Source: CAZQIC01 sp964593555
GTDB lineage: Bacteria > Bacteroidota > Bacteroidia > JAFLBG01
Assembly (NCBI GenBank): GCA_964593555.1
Contig: CAZQIC010000060.1
Location: 1-26,693, forward strand
Direction: 5' to 3'
Length of the DNA: 26,693 bases
Every line of letters starts with the position of its first letter. The first letter of the stretch is position 1. A program made the translations under genes and the position numbers. Below, piece after piece: positions 7,901-15,758 of the stretch. The notes below the pieces were generated by a model. It worked only from the letters and a program-made list of their open reading frames with translations. It did not search any database and was not told the origin of the DNA.

Positions 7901-8756
7901 AACAGATAACGATACCAATGAATTGGTTAAAACGCTTCTGCATAACTTCCATATTAAATACAATGATTTATTAGGAAGCTTCAAGCGTAAAAAATTCAAC
8001 GTAAGTGTTGGTGATGAATTACCTGCAGGAATTATTCAACTTGCAAAAGTTTACGTTGCTAAAAAACGTAAGCTAAAAGTTGGTGATAAAATGGCGGGTC
8101 GTCACGGTAACAAAGGTATCGTAGCAAGAATTGTGCGTGAAGAAGATATGCCTTTCCTTGAAGACGGAACACCTGTTGATATAGTTCTTAACCCACTGGG
8201 CGTACCATCGCGTATGAACCTTGGACAGATCTATGAAACTGTTCTTGCATGGGCTGGAGAAAAATTAGGATTAAAATTCTCTACTCCTATTTTCGATGGT
8301 GCTTCAATTGACGAAATAAATTCTTATACTGATCAGGCAGGACTTCCACGTTTTGGAAGAACATTCTTAACTGATGGCGGTACAGGAGATAAATTCGATC
8401 AACCTGCAACAGTTGGGATTATTTACATGCTTAAACTGGGCCACATGGTTGATGATAAAATGCACGCGAGATCTATCGGACCATACTCTCTTATTACTCA
8501 ACAGCCTCTTGGTGGTAAAGCACAATTTGGAGGTCAGCGTTTTGGAGAGATGGAGGTTTGGGCACTTGAAGCATTTGGCGCTGCCAATATCCTTCAGGAG
8601 ATCCTTACAATTAAATCCGATGATGTTGTTGGTAGAGCGAAAGCTTACGAAGCAATTGTTAAAGGAGAAAATCTTCCTACACCGGGCATACCGGAATCGT
8701 TCAACGTATTGTTGCACGAGTTAAGAGGATTGGCACTTAACATTACATTGGAATAA
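4947..8756 (+). CDS. rpoB: DNA-directed RNA polymerase subunit beta
   Basis: This is the beta subunit of core RNA polymerase. The 1269-residue product is near the usual length in this phylum. The rifampicin-binding region is intact: FFGTNQLSQFMDQ starts at residue 466, and Asp477, His487 and Ser492 correspond to E. coli Asp516, His526 and Ser531, all of the sensitive type. GDKMAGRHGNKG at 1046-1057 carries the two active-site lysines Lys1048 and Lys1056. The start is TTG at 4947: it gives the family-like N-terminus AQIKKSQRVNFASIKSQ after Met, an in-frame stop lies at 4926-4928, and no ATG intervenes. rpoC follows after 37 bp. Confidence 0.98.
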   Translation: MAQIKKSQRVNFASIKSQVDYPDFLDIQLKSFKDFFQLETTSENRTNEGLFKVFSENFPISDARNNFVLEFLDYFVDPPRYSIDECIERGLTHSVPLKAKLKLYCTDPEHEDFETIVQDVYLGTIPYMTPKGTFVINGAERVIVSQLHRSPGVFFGQSRHANGTKLYSARIIPFKGSWIEFATDINNVMYAYIDRKKKLPVTTLLRAIGFESDKQILEIFGLADEVKVSKAGLKAVVGRKLAARVLKTWIEDFVDEDTGEVVSIERNEVLIDRETILEDTHIDLIVDANVKSVILHKTSINTADYAIIYNTLQKDVSNSEKEAVEHIYRQLRNAEPPDEETARGIIDKLFFSDKRYDLGEVGRYRINKKLELDIAPDTKVLTKADIIAIIKYLIQLINSKTDVDDIDHLSNRRVRTVGEQLYTQFGVGLARMARTIRERMNVRDNEVFTPTDLINAKTLSSVINSFFGTNQLSQFMDQTNPLAEITHKRRLSALGPGGLSRERAGFEVRDVHYTHYGRLCTIETPEGPNIGLISSLCVYAQINKLGFIETPYRTVTKGKIDLNKNVIYLSAEEEDEKIIAQANANLSDKGEITDAKVKARFEGDFPVVEPDKIDLIDIAPNQIASIAASMIPFLEHDDANRALMGSNMQRQAVPLLRPQAPIVGTGLEGLVAKDSRVLINAEGEGVVDYVDAEEIIIRYNRNDEEKLISFDDDTKRYKLTKFRKTNQSTCINLRPIVKKGEKVKKGQVLCEGYATENGELALGRNLKVAFMPWKGYNFEDAIVISEKVVRDDIFTSVHIDEYVLEVRDTKRGLEELTADIPNVSEEATKDLDENGLIRVGADVKEGDILIGKITPKGETDPSPEEKLLRAIFGDKAGDVKDASLKVPPSIRGVVIDKKLFSRAIKDKKAKADEKGILDGIDKVHNQGVAELKTKLVGKLTTIVNGKSSQGVTNSLKEEVVSKGTKFNQKLLEKIDYIDVNPNHWTTDNDTNELVKTLLHNFHIKYNDLLGSFKRKKFNVSVGDELPAGIIQLAKVYVAKKRKLKVGDKMAGRHGNKGIVARIVREEDMPFLEDGTPVDIVLNPLGVPSRMNLGQIYETVLAWAGEKLGLKFSTPIFDGASIDEINSYTDQAGLPRFGRTFLTDGGTGDKFDQPATVGIIYMLKLGHMVDDKMHARSIGPYSLITQQPLGGKAQFGGQRFGEMEVWALEAFGAANILQEILTIKSDDVVGRAKAYEAIVKGENLPTPGIPESFNVLLHELRGLALNITLE

Positions 8757-8793
8757 GTTATTCAGTTTAACAGAATTTAAACTCTCACATAAT

Positions 8794-11700
8794 ATGGCTT
8801 TTAAAAGAGATAATAAATTAAAAAGTAACTTTTCGAAAATCACGATAAGCCTTGCTTCGCCTGAGACTATTCTCGAGCGTTCAAGCGGTGAGGTTTTGAA
8901 GCCTGAGACTATTAACTACCGAACATATAAACCTGAAAGAGATGGTTTGTTCTGCGAGAGAATATTCGGGCCGGTTAAAGATTGGGAGTGTCATTGTGGT
9001 AAATACAAACGTATCCGTTATAAAGGAATTGTTTGTGACCGTTGCGGTGTTGAAGTAACTGAGAAAAAAGTACGTAGAGAGAGAATGGGACATATCAATT
9101 TGGTTGTTCCTGTTGCGCACATCTGGTACTTTAAATCATTGCCAAATAAAATTGGTTATTTGTTAGGTCTTCCTACAAAGAAGCTTGACATGATTATTTA
9201 TTATGAGCGTTATGTTGTTATTCAACCTGGTATTAAAGAAGTAGACGGATTAAAAGTAAACGACTTCTTAACTGAGGAAGAATACTTAAATATTCTTGAT
9301 GCTATTCCAAAAGAAAATCAATATTTGGATGATGCTGATGCAAACAAGTTCATCGCTAAGATGGGTGCTGAAGCTCTTTATGAATTATTGAATCGTGTTA
9401 AGTTAGATGAGTTATCTTATGACTTACGTCACAAAGCAAATACAGAAACTTCACAACAAAGAAAAAATGAAGCGTTAAAACGCTTACAGGTTGTTGAAGC
9501 TTTCCGTCATGCAAATAAGCATATTGAGAATCGTCCAGAGTGGATGATCATAAAAGTTGTTCCTGTAATTCCACCGGAATTAAGACCTCTTGTACCTCTT
9601 GATGGCGGCCGTTTTGCTACATCTGACTTAAATGACCTTTACAGAAGGGTAATTATCCGTAACAATCGTTTGAAACGATTGATCGAGATAAAGGCTCCTG
9701 ATGTGATTCTACGTAACGAAAAACGTATGTTGCAAGAGTCTGTGGATTCATTGTTTGATAATTCAAGAAAATCAAATGCTGTTAAAACAGAATCTAACAG
9801 AGCGCTTAAATCATTATCAGATAGCTTAAAAGGTAAACAAGGTCGTTTCCGTCAGAATTTATTGGGTAAACGTGTTGACTACTCTGCACGTTCGGTAATT
9901 GTCGTTGGACCAGAACTGAAACTACACGAGTGCGGTTTACCAAAAGAAATGGCAGCTGAGCTTTTCAAACCTTTTATCATTAGAAAAATGATTGAAAGAG
10001 GGGTTGTAAAAACAGTGAAGTCTGCTAAGAAAATAGTTGATAAAAAAGAACCTATTGTTTGGGATATTTTAGAGAACGTGTTAAAAGGACATCCAGTTCT
10101 TCTTAACCGTGCCCCAACACTACACAGGTTAGGTATACAAGCTTTCCAACCAAAACTAATTGAAGGAAAAGCAATTCAGCTGCACCCATTGGTGTGTACT
10201 GCGTTCAACGCCGATTTTGACGGTGACCAGATGGCGGTTCACGTTCCACTTGGAAACGCTGCTGTATTGGAAGCACAATTATTAATGCTTGCTTCTCACA
10301 ACATTCTTAACCCTGCGAATGGTGCGCCAATCGCGGTTCCTTCACAGGACATGGTTCTTGGTCTGTATTATATGACCAAGTCAAGAAGAAGCGAGAAAAG
10401 TCATCTTATAAAAGGAGAAGGCTTAACATTCTATTCTCCGGAAGAAGTAATTATTGCTTTGAATGAAAAGAAAGTTGAATTACATACGATCATCAAAGTA
10501 AGATTGACCAATGTGCGTGACGGAGATAAATTAGTAACGAAAGTTATTGAAACAACTGTTGGTAGAATTTTATTCAACCAGGTTGTTCCTACTGAAGTTG
10601 GTTACATCAATGAACTTCTTACTAAAAAATCTCTTCGTGATATCATTGGTGAGATCATCAAGAAAACAGGAATGGCTAAAACAGCGAAATTTCTTGATGA
10701 AATAAAAAGCTTAGGATTTAACGCGGCTTTCAGAGGTGGTTTATCATTTAACCTGGGCGATATTATTGTTCCGGATGATAAAACAAAAATGATCGATGAA
10801 GCAAATGGTGAAGTTGACGAAGTGGTGAATAACTATAATATGGGATTCATTACTAATAACGAGCGTTACAATCAGATCATTGATATCTGGACACATACTA
10901 ACTCAAGAATTACTAAAAAGGTTCTTGATCAGCTTACCAACGACAGACAAGGATTTAATCCTGTTTACATGATGCTTGACTCTGGTGCGAGAGGTTCTAA
11001 AGAACAGATCCGTCAGTTATCCGGTATGCGTGGTTTGATGGCTAAGCCTCAAAAATCAGGTGCTACTGGTGGTGAGATTATTGAGAATCCTATCATCTCT
11101 AACTTTAAGGAAGGTCTTTCGATCCTTGAGTATTTTATTTCCACTCACGGTGCTCGTAAAGGTTTGGCGGATACCGCTCTAAAAACAGCTGATGCTGGTT
11201 ACTTAACCAGAAGGCTTGTTGACGTTGCGCAAGATGTTATCATCACTGAACCTGATTGCGGTACATTAAGAGGATTGGTTGCAATAGCTTTGAAGAAAAA
11301 CGAAGAGGTTGTTGAATCTTTATACGACAGAATATTAGGAAGAACATCCGTGCATGATATTTACAATCCGTTAACAGGAGAACAAATAGCAAGCAGCGGA
11401 CAAGAGCTTAATGAGGATGTTGCGCAAAGAATTGCGGACTCCCCTATTGAGTCTGTTGAGATTCGTTCTGTATTAACATGCGAAATGAAAAACGGTGTTT
11501 GTGGTAAATGCTACGGACGTAACCTTGCTTCGGGCCGTATGGTTCAGAAAGGTGAAGCCGTTGGAGTTATTGCAGCGCAATCGATCGGTGAGCCAGGTAC
11601 ACAGCTTACATTAAGAACGTTCCACGTTGGTGGTACTGCATCTAATATTGCAGCAAGTTCTAAACTGGAAGCTAAGTATGATGGTATTGTTCAGATAGAT

Positions 11701-13089
11701 GAGTTAAAAATTGTTGAGCGTAAAAATGCTGAGGGTGAAAAAGTAAATGTTGTACTTGGACGTTCAGCTGAAATGCGCATCGTTGATGTGAATACAGAAA
11801 TTGTTCTTACCACATCTAATGTTCCTTATGGATCATACTTGTATGTGAAGAACAATGCGAAAGTTAAAAAAGGTGATTTGATCTGTGATTGGGATCCATA
11901 TAACGCGGTAATCATTTCTGAATTCGGCGGTAAAGTTGAGTTCGAAAATATCGATGAAGGTGTTACTTTCCGTGAAGAGGCCGATGAGCAAACAGGATTT
12001 AAAGAGAAAGTAATTATCGATAGCAGGGATAAAACTAAAAACCCAGCGATCAAGATCATCGTTAAGAAGGAAGTTATCAGAACGTATAATATTCCGGTTG
12101 GGGCTCACGTAATTGTGAACGACAATTCAGATATCGAAGCAGGACAAATTCTTGTTAAGATACCAAGAGCTGTTGGAAAATCAGGAGATATCACAGGTGG
12201 TTTACCAAGGGTAACGGAGCTTTTCGAAGCACGTAATCCTTCTAACCCGGCTGTTGTTTCTGAGATCGACGGAATTGTTTCTTTCGGTAAGATAAAAAGA
12301 GGTAACCGTGAGGTTATTGTTGAATCAAAAACAGGAGAACAAAAAAGATATCTTGTTCCTTTAGCTAAACATATCCTTGTTCAGGAGAACGACTTTATAA
12401 AAGCAGGTGAAGCTTTATCTGACGGAGCTACTACTCCATCTGATATCCTTGCTATTAAAGGGCCAACAGCTGTTCAGGAGTATTTGGTTAATGAGATACA
12501 AGAGGTTTACCGTTTACAGGGTGTGAAGATCAATGACAAACACTTTGAAACAATTGTTCGTCAGATGATGCGTAAAGTAGAGATCTCTGACCCGGGAGAT
12601 ACTATTTTCCTGGAGAAACAGTTTATAAACAAAGCTGATTTCATGGAAGAGAATGACAGGATTTATGACAAAAAAGTTGTAATTGATTCCGGTGATTCTA
12701 CTGAAACGAAAGCGGGACAAATGATCACTGCAAGAAAATTGCGCGATGAGAACTCTATACTAAAACGTAAAGATGCTAAGCCAATTGAAGCAAGAGATGC
12801 TATACCAGCAACATCTAATTCGATATTGCAAGGTATTACAAGAGCGTCGTTGCAAACAAACAGCTTCATCTCTGCTGCGTCGTTCCAGGAAACTACCAAA
12901 GTGTTGAACGAGGCTGCTGTTGGTGGTAAGATAGATGATCTATCAGGCTTGAAGGAGAACGTAATTGTAGGACATTTGATCCCTGCAGGTACAGGTCTAA
13001 GAGAGTACGAAAAGATCATTGTTGGATCACAAGAAGAGTATGACAAGTTAATGGCATCTAAGCGTGAAGCTATAGAAGAAGAAGCATAG
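8794..13089 (+). CDS. rpoC: DNA-directed RNA polymerase subunit beta'
   Basis: This is the catalytic beta' subunit of RNA polymerase, 1431 residues. The N-terminal zinc ribbon has Cys66, Cys68, Cys81 and Cys84. The magnesium-binding NADFDGD motif is at residues 472-478 (Asp474, Asp476, Asp478). The second zinc site has Cys822, Cys896, Cys903 and Cys906. The bridge-helix/trigger-loop section with GEPGTQLTLRTFHVGG lies shortly after that. No frameshift or interruption is seen. The reading frame ends in an acidic tail (EAIEEEA), followed by a GC-rich terminator-like hairpin. Confidence 0.99.
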   Translation: MAFKRDNKLKSNFSKITISLASPETILERSSGEVLKPETINYRTYKPERDGLFCERIFGPVKDWECHCGKYKRIRYKGIVCDRCGVEVTEKKVRRERMGHINLVVPVAHIWYFKSLPNKIGYLLGLPTKKLDMIIYYERYVVIQPGIKEVDGLKVNDFLTEEEYLNILDAIPKENQYLDDADANKFIAKMGAEALYELLNRVKLDELSYDLRHKANTETSQQRKNEALKRLQVVEAFRHANKHIENRPEWMIIKVVPVIPPELRPLVPLDGGRFATSDLNDLYRRVIIRNNRLKRLIEIKAPDVILRNEKRMLQESVDSLFDNSRKSNAVKTESNRALKSLSDSLKGKQGRFRQNLLGKRVDYSARSVIVVGPELKLHECGLPKEMAAELFKPFIIRKMIERGVVKTVKSAKKIVDKKEPIVWDILENVLKGHPVLLNRAPTLHRLGIQAFQPKLIEGKAIQLHPLVCTAFNADFDGDQMAVHVPLGNAAVLEAQLLMLASHNILNPANGAPIAVPSQDMVLGLYYMTKSRRSEKSHLIKGEGLTFYSPEEVIIALNEKKVELHTIIKVRLTNVRDGDKLVTKVIETTVGRILFNQVVPTEVGYINELLTKKSLRDIIGEIIKKTGMAKTAKFLDEIKSLGFNAAFRGGLSFNLGDIIVPDDKTKMIDEANGEVDEVVNNYNMGFITNNERYNQIIDIWTHTNSRITKKVLDQLTNDRQGFNPVYMMLDSGARGSKEQIRQLSGMRGLMAKPQKSGATGGEIIENPIISNFKEGLSILEYFISTHGARKGLADTALKTADAGYLTRRLVDVAQDVIITEPDCGTLRGLVAIALKKNEEVVESLYDRILGRTSVHDIYNPLTGEQIASSGQELNEDVAQRIADSPIESVEIRSVLTCEMKNGVCGKCYGRNLASGRMVQKGEAVGVIAAQSIGEPGTQLTLRTFHVGGTASNIAASSKLEAKYDGIVQIDELKIVERKNAEGEKVNVVLGRSAEMRIVDVNTEIVLTTSNVPYGSYLYVKNNAKVKKGDLICDWDPYNAVIISEFGGKVEFENIDEGVTFREEADEQTGFKEKVIIDSRDKTKNPAIKIIVKKEVIRTYNIPVGAHVIVNDNSDIEAGQILVKIPRAVGKSGDITGGLPRVTELFEARNPSNPAVVSEIDGIVSFGKIKRGNREVIVESKTGEQKRYLVPLAKHILVQENDFIKAGEALSDGATTPSDILAIKGPTAVQEYLVNEIQEVYRLQGVKINDKHFETIVRQMMRKVEISDPGDTIFLEKQFINKADFMEENDRIYDKKVVIDSGDSTETKAGQMITARKLRDENSILKRKDAKPIEARDAIPATSNSILQGITRASLQTNSFISAASFQETTKVLNEAAVGGKIDDLSGLKENVIVGHLIPAGTGLREYEKIIVGSQEEYDKLMASKREAIEEEA

Positions 13090-13111
13090 TTTGTCTAAAT
13101 AATAACCATTC

Positions 13112-13139
13112 AAAGGCGGGCAAAATACGCCCGCCTTTT
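13112..13139 (+). terminator. intrinsic terminator after rpoC
   Basis: AAAGGCGGGC (13112-13121) pairs exactly with GCCCGCCTTT (13129-13138) around a 7-base loop, and the T-run ends the stem (TTTT, 13136-13139). It begins 23 bases after the rpoC stop. The DUF3467 start codon lies only 17 bases further on, so either readthrough or a second promoter is needed to express that gene. Confidence 0.85.
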
Positions 13140-13156
13140 GATTTTAAATTAAAAAC

Positions 13157-13483
13157 ATGAACCCGGAAAATGAAAATCCCGTTAATGGCAACCAGCTTAA
13201 CATCGAGTTAAGCGAAGAAATTGCCGAAGGTATTTATTCCAATCTTGCAATTATAACTCATTCTCCTTCTGAATTCGTTGTTGATTTTATTAAAATTATG
13301 CCGGGTACACCTAAGGCTAAAGTAAAATCGAGGATTGTGCTTACACCGCAGCATGCGAAAAGGCTAATGAAAGCATTAAAGGATAACGTAGGTAAATTTG
13401 AAGCTGCCCACGGTGTAATAAAAGACAGTGAAGCATTAAATGCGGTTCCTCTTAATTTCGGAGGTCCAACAGCTCAAGCATAA
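13157..13483 (+). CDS. DUF3467 family protein
   Basis: This 108-residue soluble protein is of the DUF3467 type that commonly follows rpoC in Bacteroidota; its function is not established. The middle holds the recognisable run AEGIYSNLAIITHSPSEFVVDF (residues about 23-44), then FIKIMPGTPKAKVKSRIVLTP and a helix with QHAKRLMKALKDN. There is no signal peptide, membrane span or cysteine. Conserved position suggests a link to transcription or to rpoBC expression, but that is inference. It is placed immediately behind the rpoC terminator and ahead of a bidirectional terminator. The ATG at 13157 is the first in frame and gives an Asn/Glu/Pro-rich, probably flexible N-terminus. Confidence 0.9.
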   Translation: MNPENENPVNGNQLNIELSEEIAEGIYSNLAIITHSPSEFVVDFIKIMPGTPKAKVKSRIVLTPQHAKRLMKALKDNVGKFEAAHGVIKDSEALNAVPLNFGGPTAQA

Positions 13484-13491
13484 ATATTAAT

Positions 13492-13540
13492 TTTTACCAA
13501 TTAAAAAAGGGAGCAATGCTCCCTTTTTTAATTGGTAAAA
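13492..13540. terminator. bidirectional terminator, perfect 24-bp inverted repeat
   Basis: The sequence is a perfect inverted repeat: 24-base arms (13492-13515 and 13517-13540) with a single central base. The core is AAAAAAGGGAGC facing GCTCCCTTTTTT. It has A-runs on one side and T-runs on the other, so a hairpin plus T-tract forms in transcripts of either strand. It lies between the convergent DUF3467 gene (+) and the small T9SS cargo gene (-), which is where a shared terminator is needed. Confidence 0.92.
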
Positions 13541-13550
13541 TATATTCTTT

Positions 13551-14174
13551 TTAGTGTGCAACCATTACTTTCCTCGATGGCGATCCGTTATTGAATCCCA
13601 AAAAATAAATTCCATTTGTAATATCAGCTACGCTAACCTTTCCTTCCTTTGATAATTCAATGGTTAGATTTTCATTTTTTACCAAAGCGCCAAGACAATT
13701 GTAAAGTTGAACTGATTCTATTTTTGTATCTGTATCAACATTGGTAATAAACAATTCAGATACTGCCGGATTAGGATGAAATTTAACTGAAGCAGTGTTG
13801 TCAATTTTGTTTTGGATACCTGCAGGACCTGTAATAGTAAACACAGCATTACTTACATCCGAAGTTCCATTAGTAATTTTAACAAGGCATTGAGTTGAAG
13901 CGATCACCGGTGTTGTCCAGTTGAAGAACTGAAGTGCATCACTTACGCTTGCCGTAATTACGGTCCAGCTACTTCCATTATTCGTTGAATATTCTATCAT
14001 ATCATTTACTGATACACAGAAGGAAGGAATAGCGCATTTAGTCCACTGTATTTTGTAAACAGATCCCCCTGCAATTGTTTCCCCGCCATTTGGTGCTGTA
14101 ATTATTGGCTGAGCATATACAGAGCTTATTGCTGTTATAGAAGTAAATACTACTAATTGTAAAAGTTTTTTCAT
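13551..14174 (-). CDS. small secreted protein with T9SS type A sorting domain
   Basis: A 207-residue exported protein of unknown function. Residues 1-21 form a signal peptide ending VYAQ. Residues about 24-115 resemble an Ig-like/Kre9-KNH-type surface domain: ITAPNGGETIAGGSVYKIQW at 25-44, then EYSTNNGSSWTVI. They include Cys47 and Cys53, which could form a disulphide. The C-terminal 75 residues look like a type A sorting domain: FHPNPAVSELFI at about 132-143, a turn, and NGIYFLGF at 187-194 before a final beta strand. Such domains direct outer-membrane passage by the type IX system and are then removed. With one Ig-like domain it is unusually small for this cargo class. It is divergent from the next gene. 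Confidence 0.85.
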   Translation of the reverse strand: MKKLLQLVVFTSITAISSVYAQPIITAPNGGETIAGGSVYKIQWTKCAIPSFCVSVNDMIEYSTNNGSSWTVITASVSDALQFFNWTTPVIASTQCLVKITNGTSDVSNAVFTITGPAGIQNKIDNTASVKFHPNPAVSELFITNVDTDTKIESVQLYNCLGALVKNENLTIELSKEGKVSVADITNGIYFLGFNNGSPSRKVMVAH

Positions 14175-14208
14175 GATGTAGGTTTTAATTGTTACGAAAA
14201 TTGGGCAG

Positions 14209-14280
14209 AATATTGCGGATTAGCAAAACATTTTTGCATCAATATTGCGTTTCAAACGGGATACGGGCAACTTTTTGCAT
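14209..14280. repeat. short repeats in divergent intergenic region
   Basis: Between the divergent genes at 14174 and 14351, AATATTGCG occurs at 14209-14217 and 14241-14249, and TTTTTGCAT at 14231-14239 and 14272-14280. GCAAAA (14223-14228) and TTTTGC (14232-14237) form a perfect inverted repeat with a 3-base spacer. These may be regulator sites shared by both genes. No convincing -33/-7 promoter pair was found in the 176-bp region, and AT-rich DNA yields such repeats by chance. Confidence 0.3.
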
Positions 14281-14350
14281 ACTCGTTCGTCATATATAAA
14301 AACGCAGAAATGAGATACCCTTACTTTTCATAAACCAAAACAACAAAATC

Positions 14351-15202
14351 ATGAAAAGCAATAATTGTTTCAACCTAATACTTATAGTAACGGGCTGCAG
14401 TTTTTACACGGAAATTAATGCGCAGGAAAGCGCAAAACAAAAACCATTTAAATTAGGCGCTGTTTCAATAGAAACAGGTATATCAACAAAACTTGGTCCT
14501 GATGTACCGTATAAAGAAATCATGAGCCATACTTCATCTGGGCAGTATTTAAAAATTTATGACCAAACCCTTAACGATTACACCTGGGATCACGGCTATG
14601 CCTTTTCAATGTACGGGTTCAATCCTTCGGTTCATTTAAGTTTTCATCCGTTCAGTAAAGAAAAAAATGCATATAACCTTAACCGGGAATTACGGATTGG
14701 TGTTGGATTTAATAACAACACATCGTCTACTTATGGTTATATTAACAAAGCTATTGGAGATACCATTGTTTACTCAAATATCAGTTATACTGAGAGTATT
14801 AACTATATAAACCTGGATGGATCGTTCATTTATAAAACCGACCAGGAGCGAAGATTAAGTTTTTATATTGGCTATGGACTAACTGTGGGGGCCGCCCTTA
14901 ACTCTCAACTATCCAGATCATATTATGAGGATACTACTTTTACTTTTGTTGCGGGTGGGAGTCAATATTATTACAACCACGTATACGAGACTTACGATGT
15001 ATACAACTCTTATTTTATTGAAGCCTATATTCCCTATGGAGTGAGCCTGCGTTTATCCAAACGTGTTCCTATTGTAAGCAACTTCAATATTTTTGCAGAA
15101 GGAAAAATTGGATTGAATTATACAGATTATATAAATGCTGATCATCGATTAAGCAATACCTACAATGTCGCATGGGGTATACGATACAAAATAGGCGCTT
15201 AA
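14351..15202 (+). CDS. putative outer-membrane beta-barrel protein
   Basis: I do not recognise a specific family. The 283-residue product has a hydrophobic N-terminus and a probable cleavage site at INA-QE (after about residue 24). The sequence VTGC at 13-16 could alternatively be read as a weak lipobox. The mature part is rich in Tyr, Ser and Asn, with alternating aromatic/polar strands such as RRLSFYIGYGLTVGAAL and NFNIFAEGKIGLNY, and ends in a strand-like WGIRYKIGA. This pattern fits a small outer-membrane barrel of the porin-like kind common in Bacteroidota. It is monocistronic: divergent from the T9SS cargo gene and closed by its own terminator. Confidence 0.65.
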   Translation: MKSNNCFNLILIVTGCSFYTEINAQESAKQKPFKLGAVSIETGISTKLGPDVPYKEIMSHTSSGQYLKIYDQTLNDYTWDHGYAFSMYGFNPSVHLSFHPFSKEKNAYNLNRELRIGVGFNNNTSSTYGYINKAIGDTIVYSNISYTESINYINLDGSFIYKTDQERRLSFYIGYGLTVGAALNSQLSRSYYEDTTFTFVAGGSQYYYNHVYETYDVYNSYFIEAYIPYGVSLRLSKRVPIVSNFNIFAEGKIGLNYTDYINADHRLSNTYNVAWGIRYKIGA

Positions 15203-15214
15203 TCTTTGATCCAG

Positions 15215-15240
15215 AAAAGGAGGCTTATGCCTCCTTTTTT
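15215..15240 (+). terminator. intrinsic terminator
   Basis: AAAAGGAGGC (15215-15224) pairs with GCCTCCTTTT (15229-15238) around TTAT, and six T residues end the structure (15235-15240). It starts 12 bases after the stop of the beta-barrel gene. It isolates that gene from the peptide pair downstream. The following stretch up to 15435 holds no gene; TAGTTTG at 15374-15380 is a near miss to the -7 consensus without a properly spaced -33 box. Confidence 0.92.
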
Positions 15241-15435
15241 ATTTGTATTTATTTATCTACTTCTTCCCTTCGCATAATCCGCGCATGCCACACTTGATGC
15301 AATCCTATACTGTATTAAAATCTGACTTCCAATAATAATTTAAAAAAATCTAGACTTGTTCTTTAATCCCCGGTAGTTTGTAAGAACCTGGGAATGTCTG
15401 TACCCTTAAAAGCAGCCATAAACAATTTTATTATA

Positions 15436-15741
15436 ATGAAAAAGAAATTAACGTTAGGCTCGATTAAGGTCGAAAGTTTTATAACAAAACTGGATAACGA
15501 AAAAAAAGAAACAATTGTAGGGGGAGATAGCCAGTTTTGGTGCTCATGGTGGGTTTCCAGGTGTGCGTTAAGTTTACTTTGTGGAGGGGCACCTCCAAGT
15601 GTTGCAACACCTACTCAACCAGCATCGGCAATGGCACCTGAAATATGCAGGGGGCAATTAGAACAAAGCAGGCAGTATGAAGGAATTGGACAAAGATGCC
15701 CTTTCCCTGTATACCAACCTCAGGAACCAAAAAAGATTTAA
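15436..15741 (+). CDS. double-glycine leader peptide precursor A (RiPP-like)
   Basis: The 101-residue product looks like a ribosomal natural-product precursor. The leader, residues 1-30, has the pattern LTLGSIKVESF, a Thr, a charged stretch and then TIVGG at 26-30. This agrees with leaders of Bacteroidota class I lanthipeptide/pinensin-like precursors. Cleavage after Gly30 would release a 71-residue core with five Cys (WCSWW, SRCAL, LLCGG, EICRG, QRCPF), several Ser/Thr and a Pro/Ala-rich middle. An upstream in-frame ATG at 15394 would add 14 residues; I chose 15436 because it gives the canonical MKKK start. Gene B follows after 17 bp with a related leader. No lanthionine synthase, C39 transporter or radical SAM gene is in the window, so modification is unproven. 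Confidence 0.75.
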   Translation: MKKKLTLGSIKVESFITKLDNEKKETIVGGDSQFWCSWWVSRCALSLLCGGAPPSVATPTQPASAMAPEICRGQLEQSRQYEGIGQRCPFPVYQPQEPKKI

Positions 15742-15758
15742 AAATTAAATTTATAAAA

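Noticed and set aside
8367..8724. Open frames of 116 codons on both strands inside rpoB
   Set aside because: They are shadows of a strongly conserved coding region and show no recognisable protein features.
15351..15380. Promoter for the peptide pair (TTG at 15356, TAGTTTG at 15374)
   Set aside because: The -7 element lacks one T and the spacing is 15 rather than 19-21 bases.
15394..15435. Upstream in-frame start adding 14 residues to peptide precursor A
   Set aside because: The extension precedes a canonical MKKK leader start and does not resemble precursor leaders; precursor B begins with the equivalent MKTHK.
15696..15758. Upstream start for precursor B overlapping precursor A
   Set aside because: The extra 21 residues are the out-of-frame reading of gene A's end and spoil the leader match.
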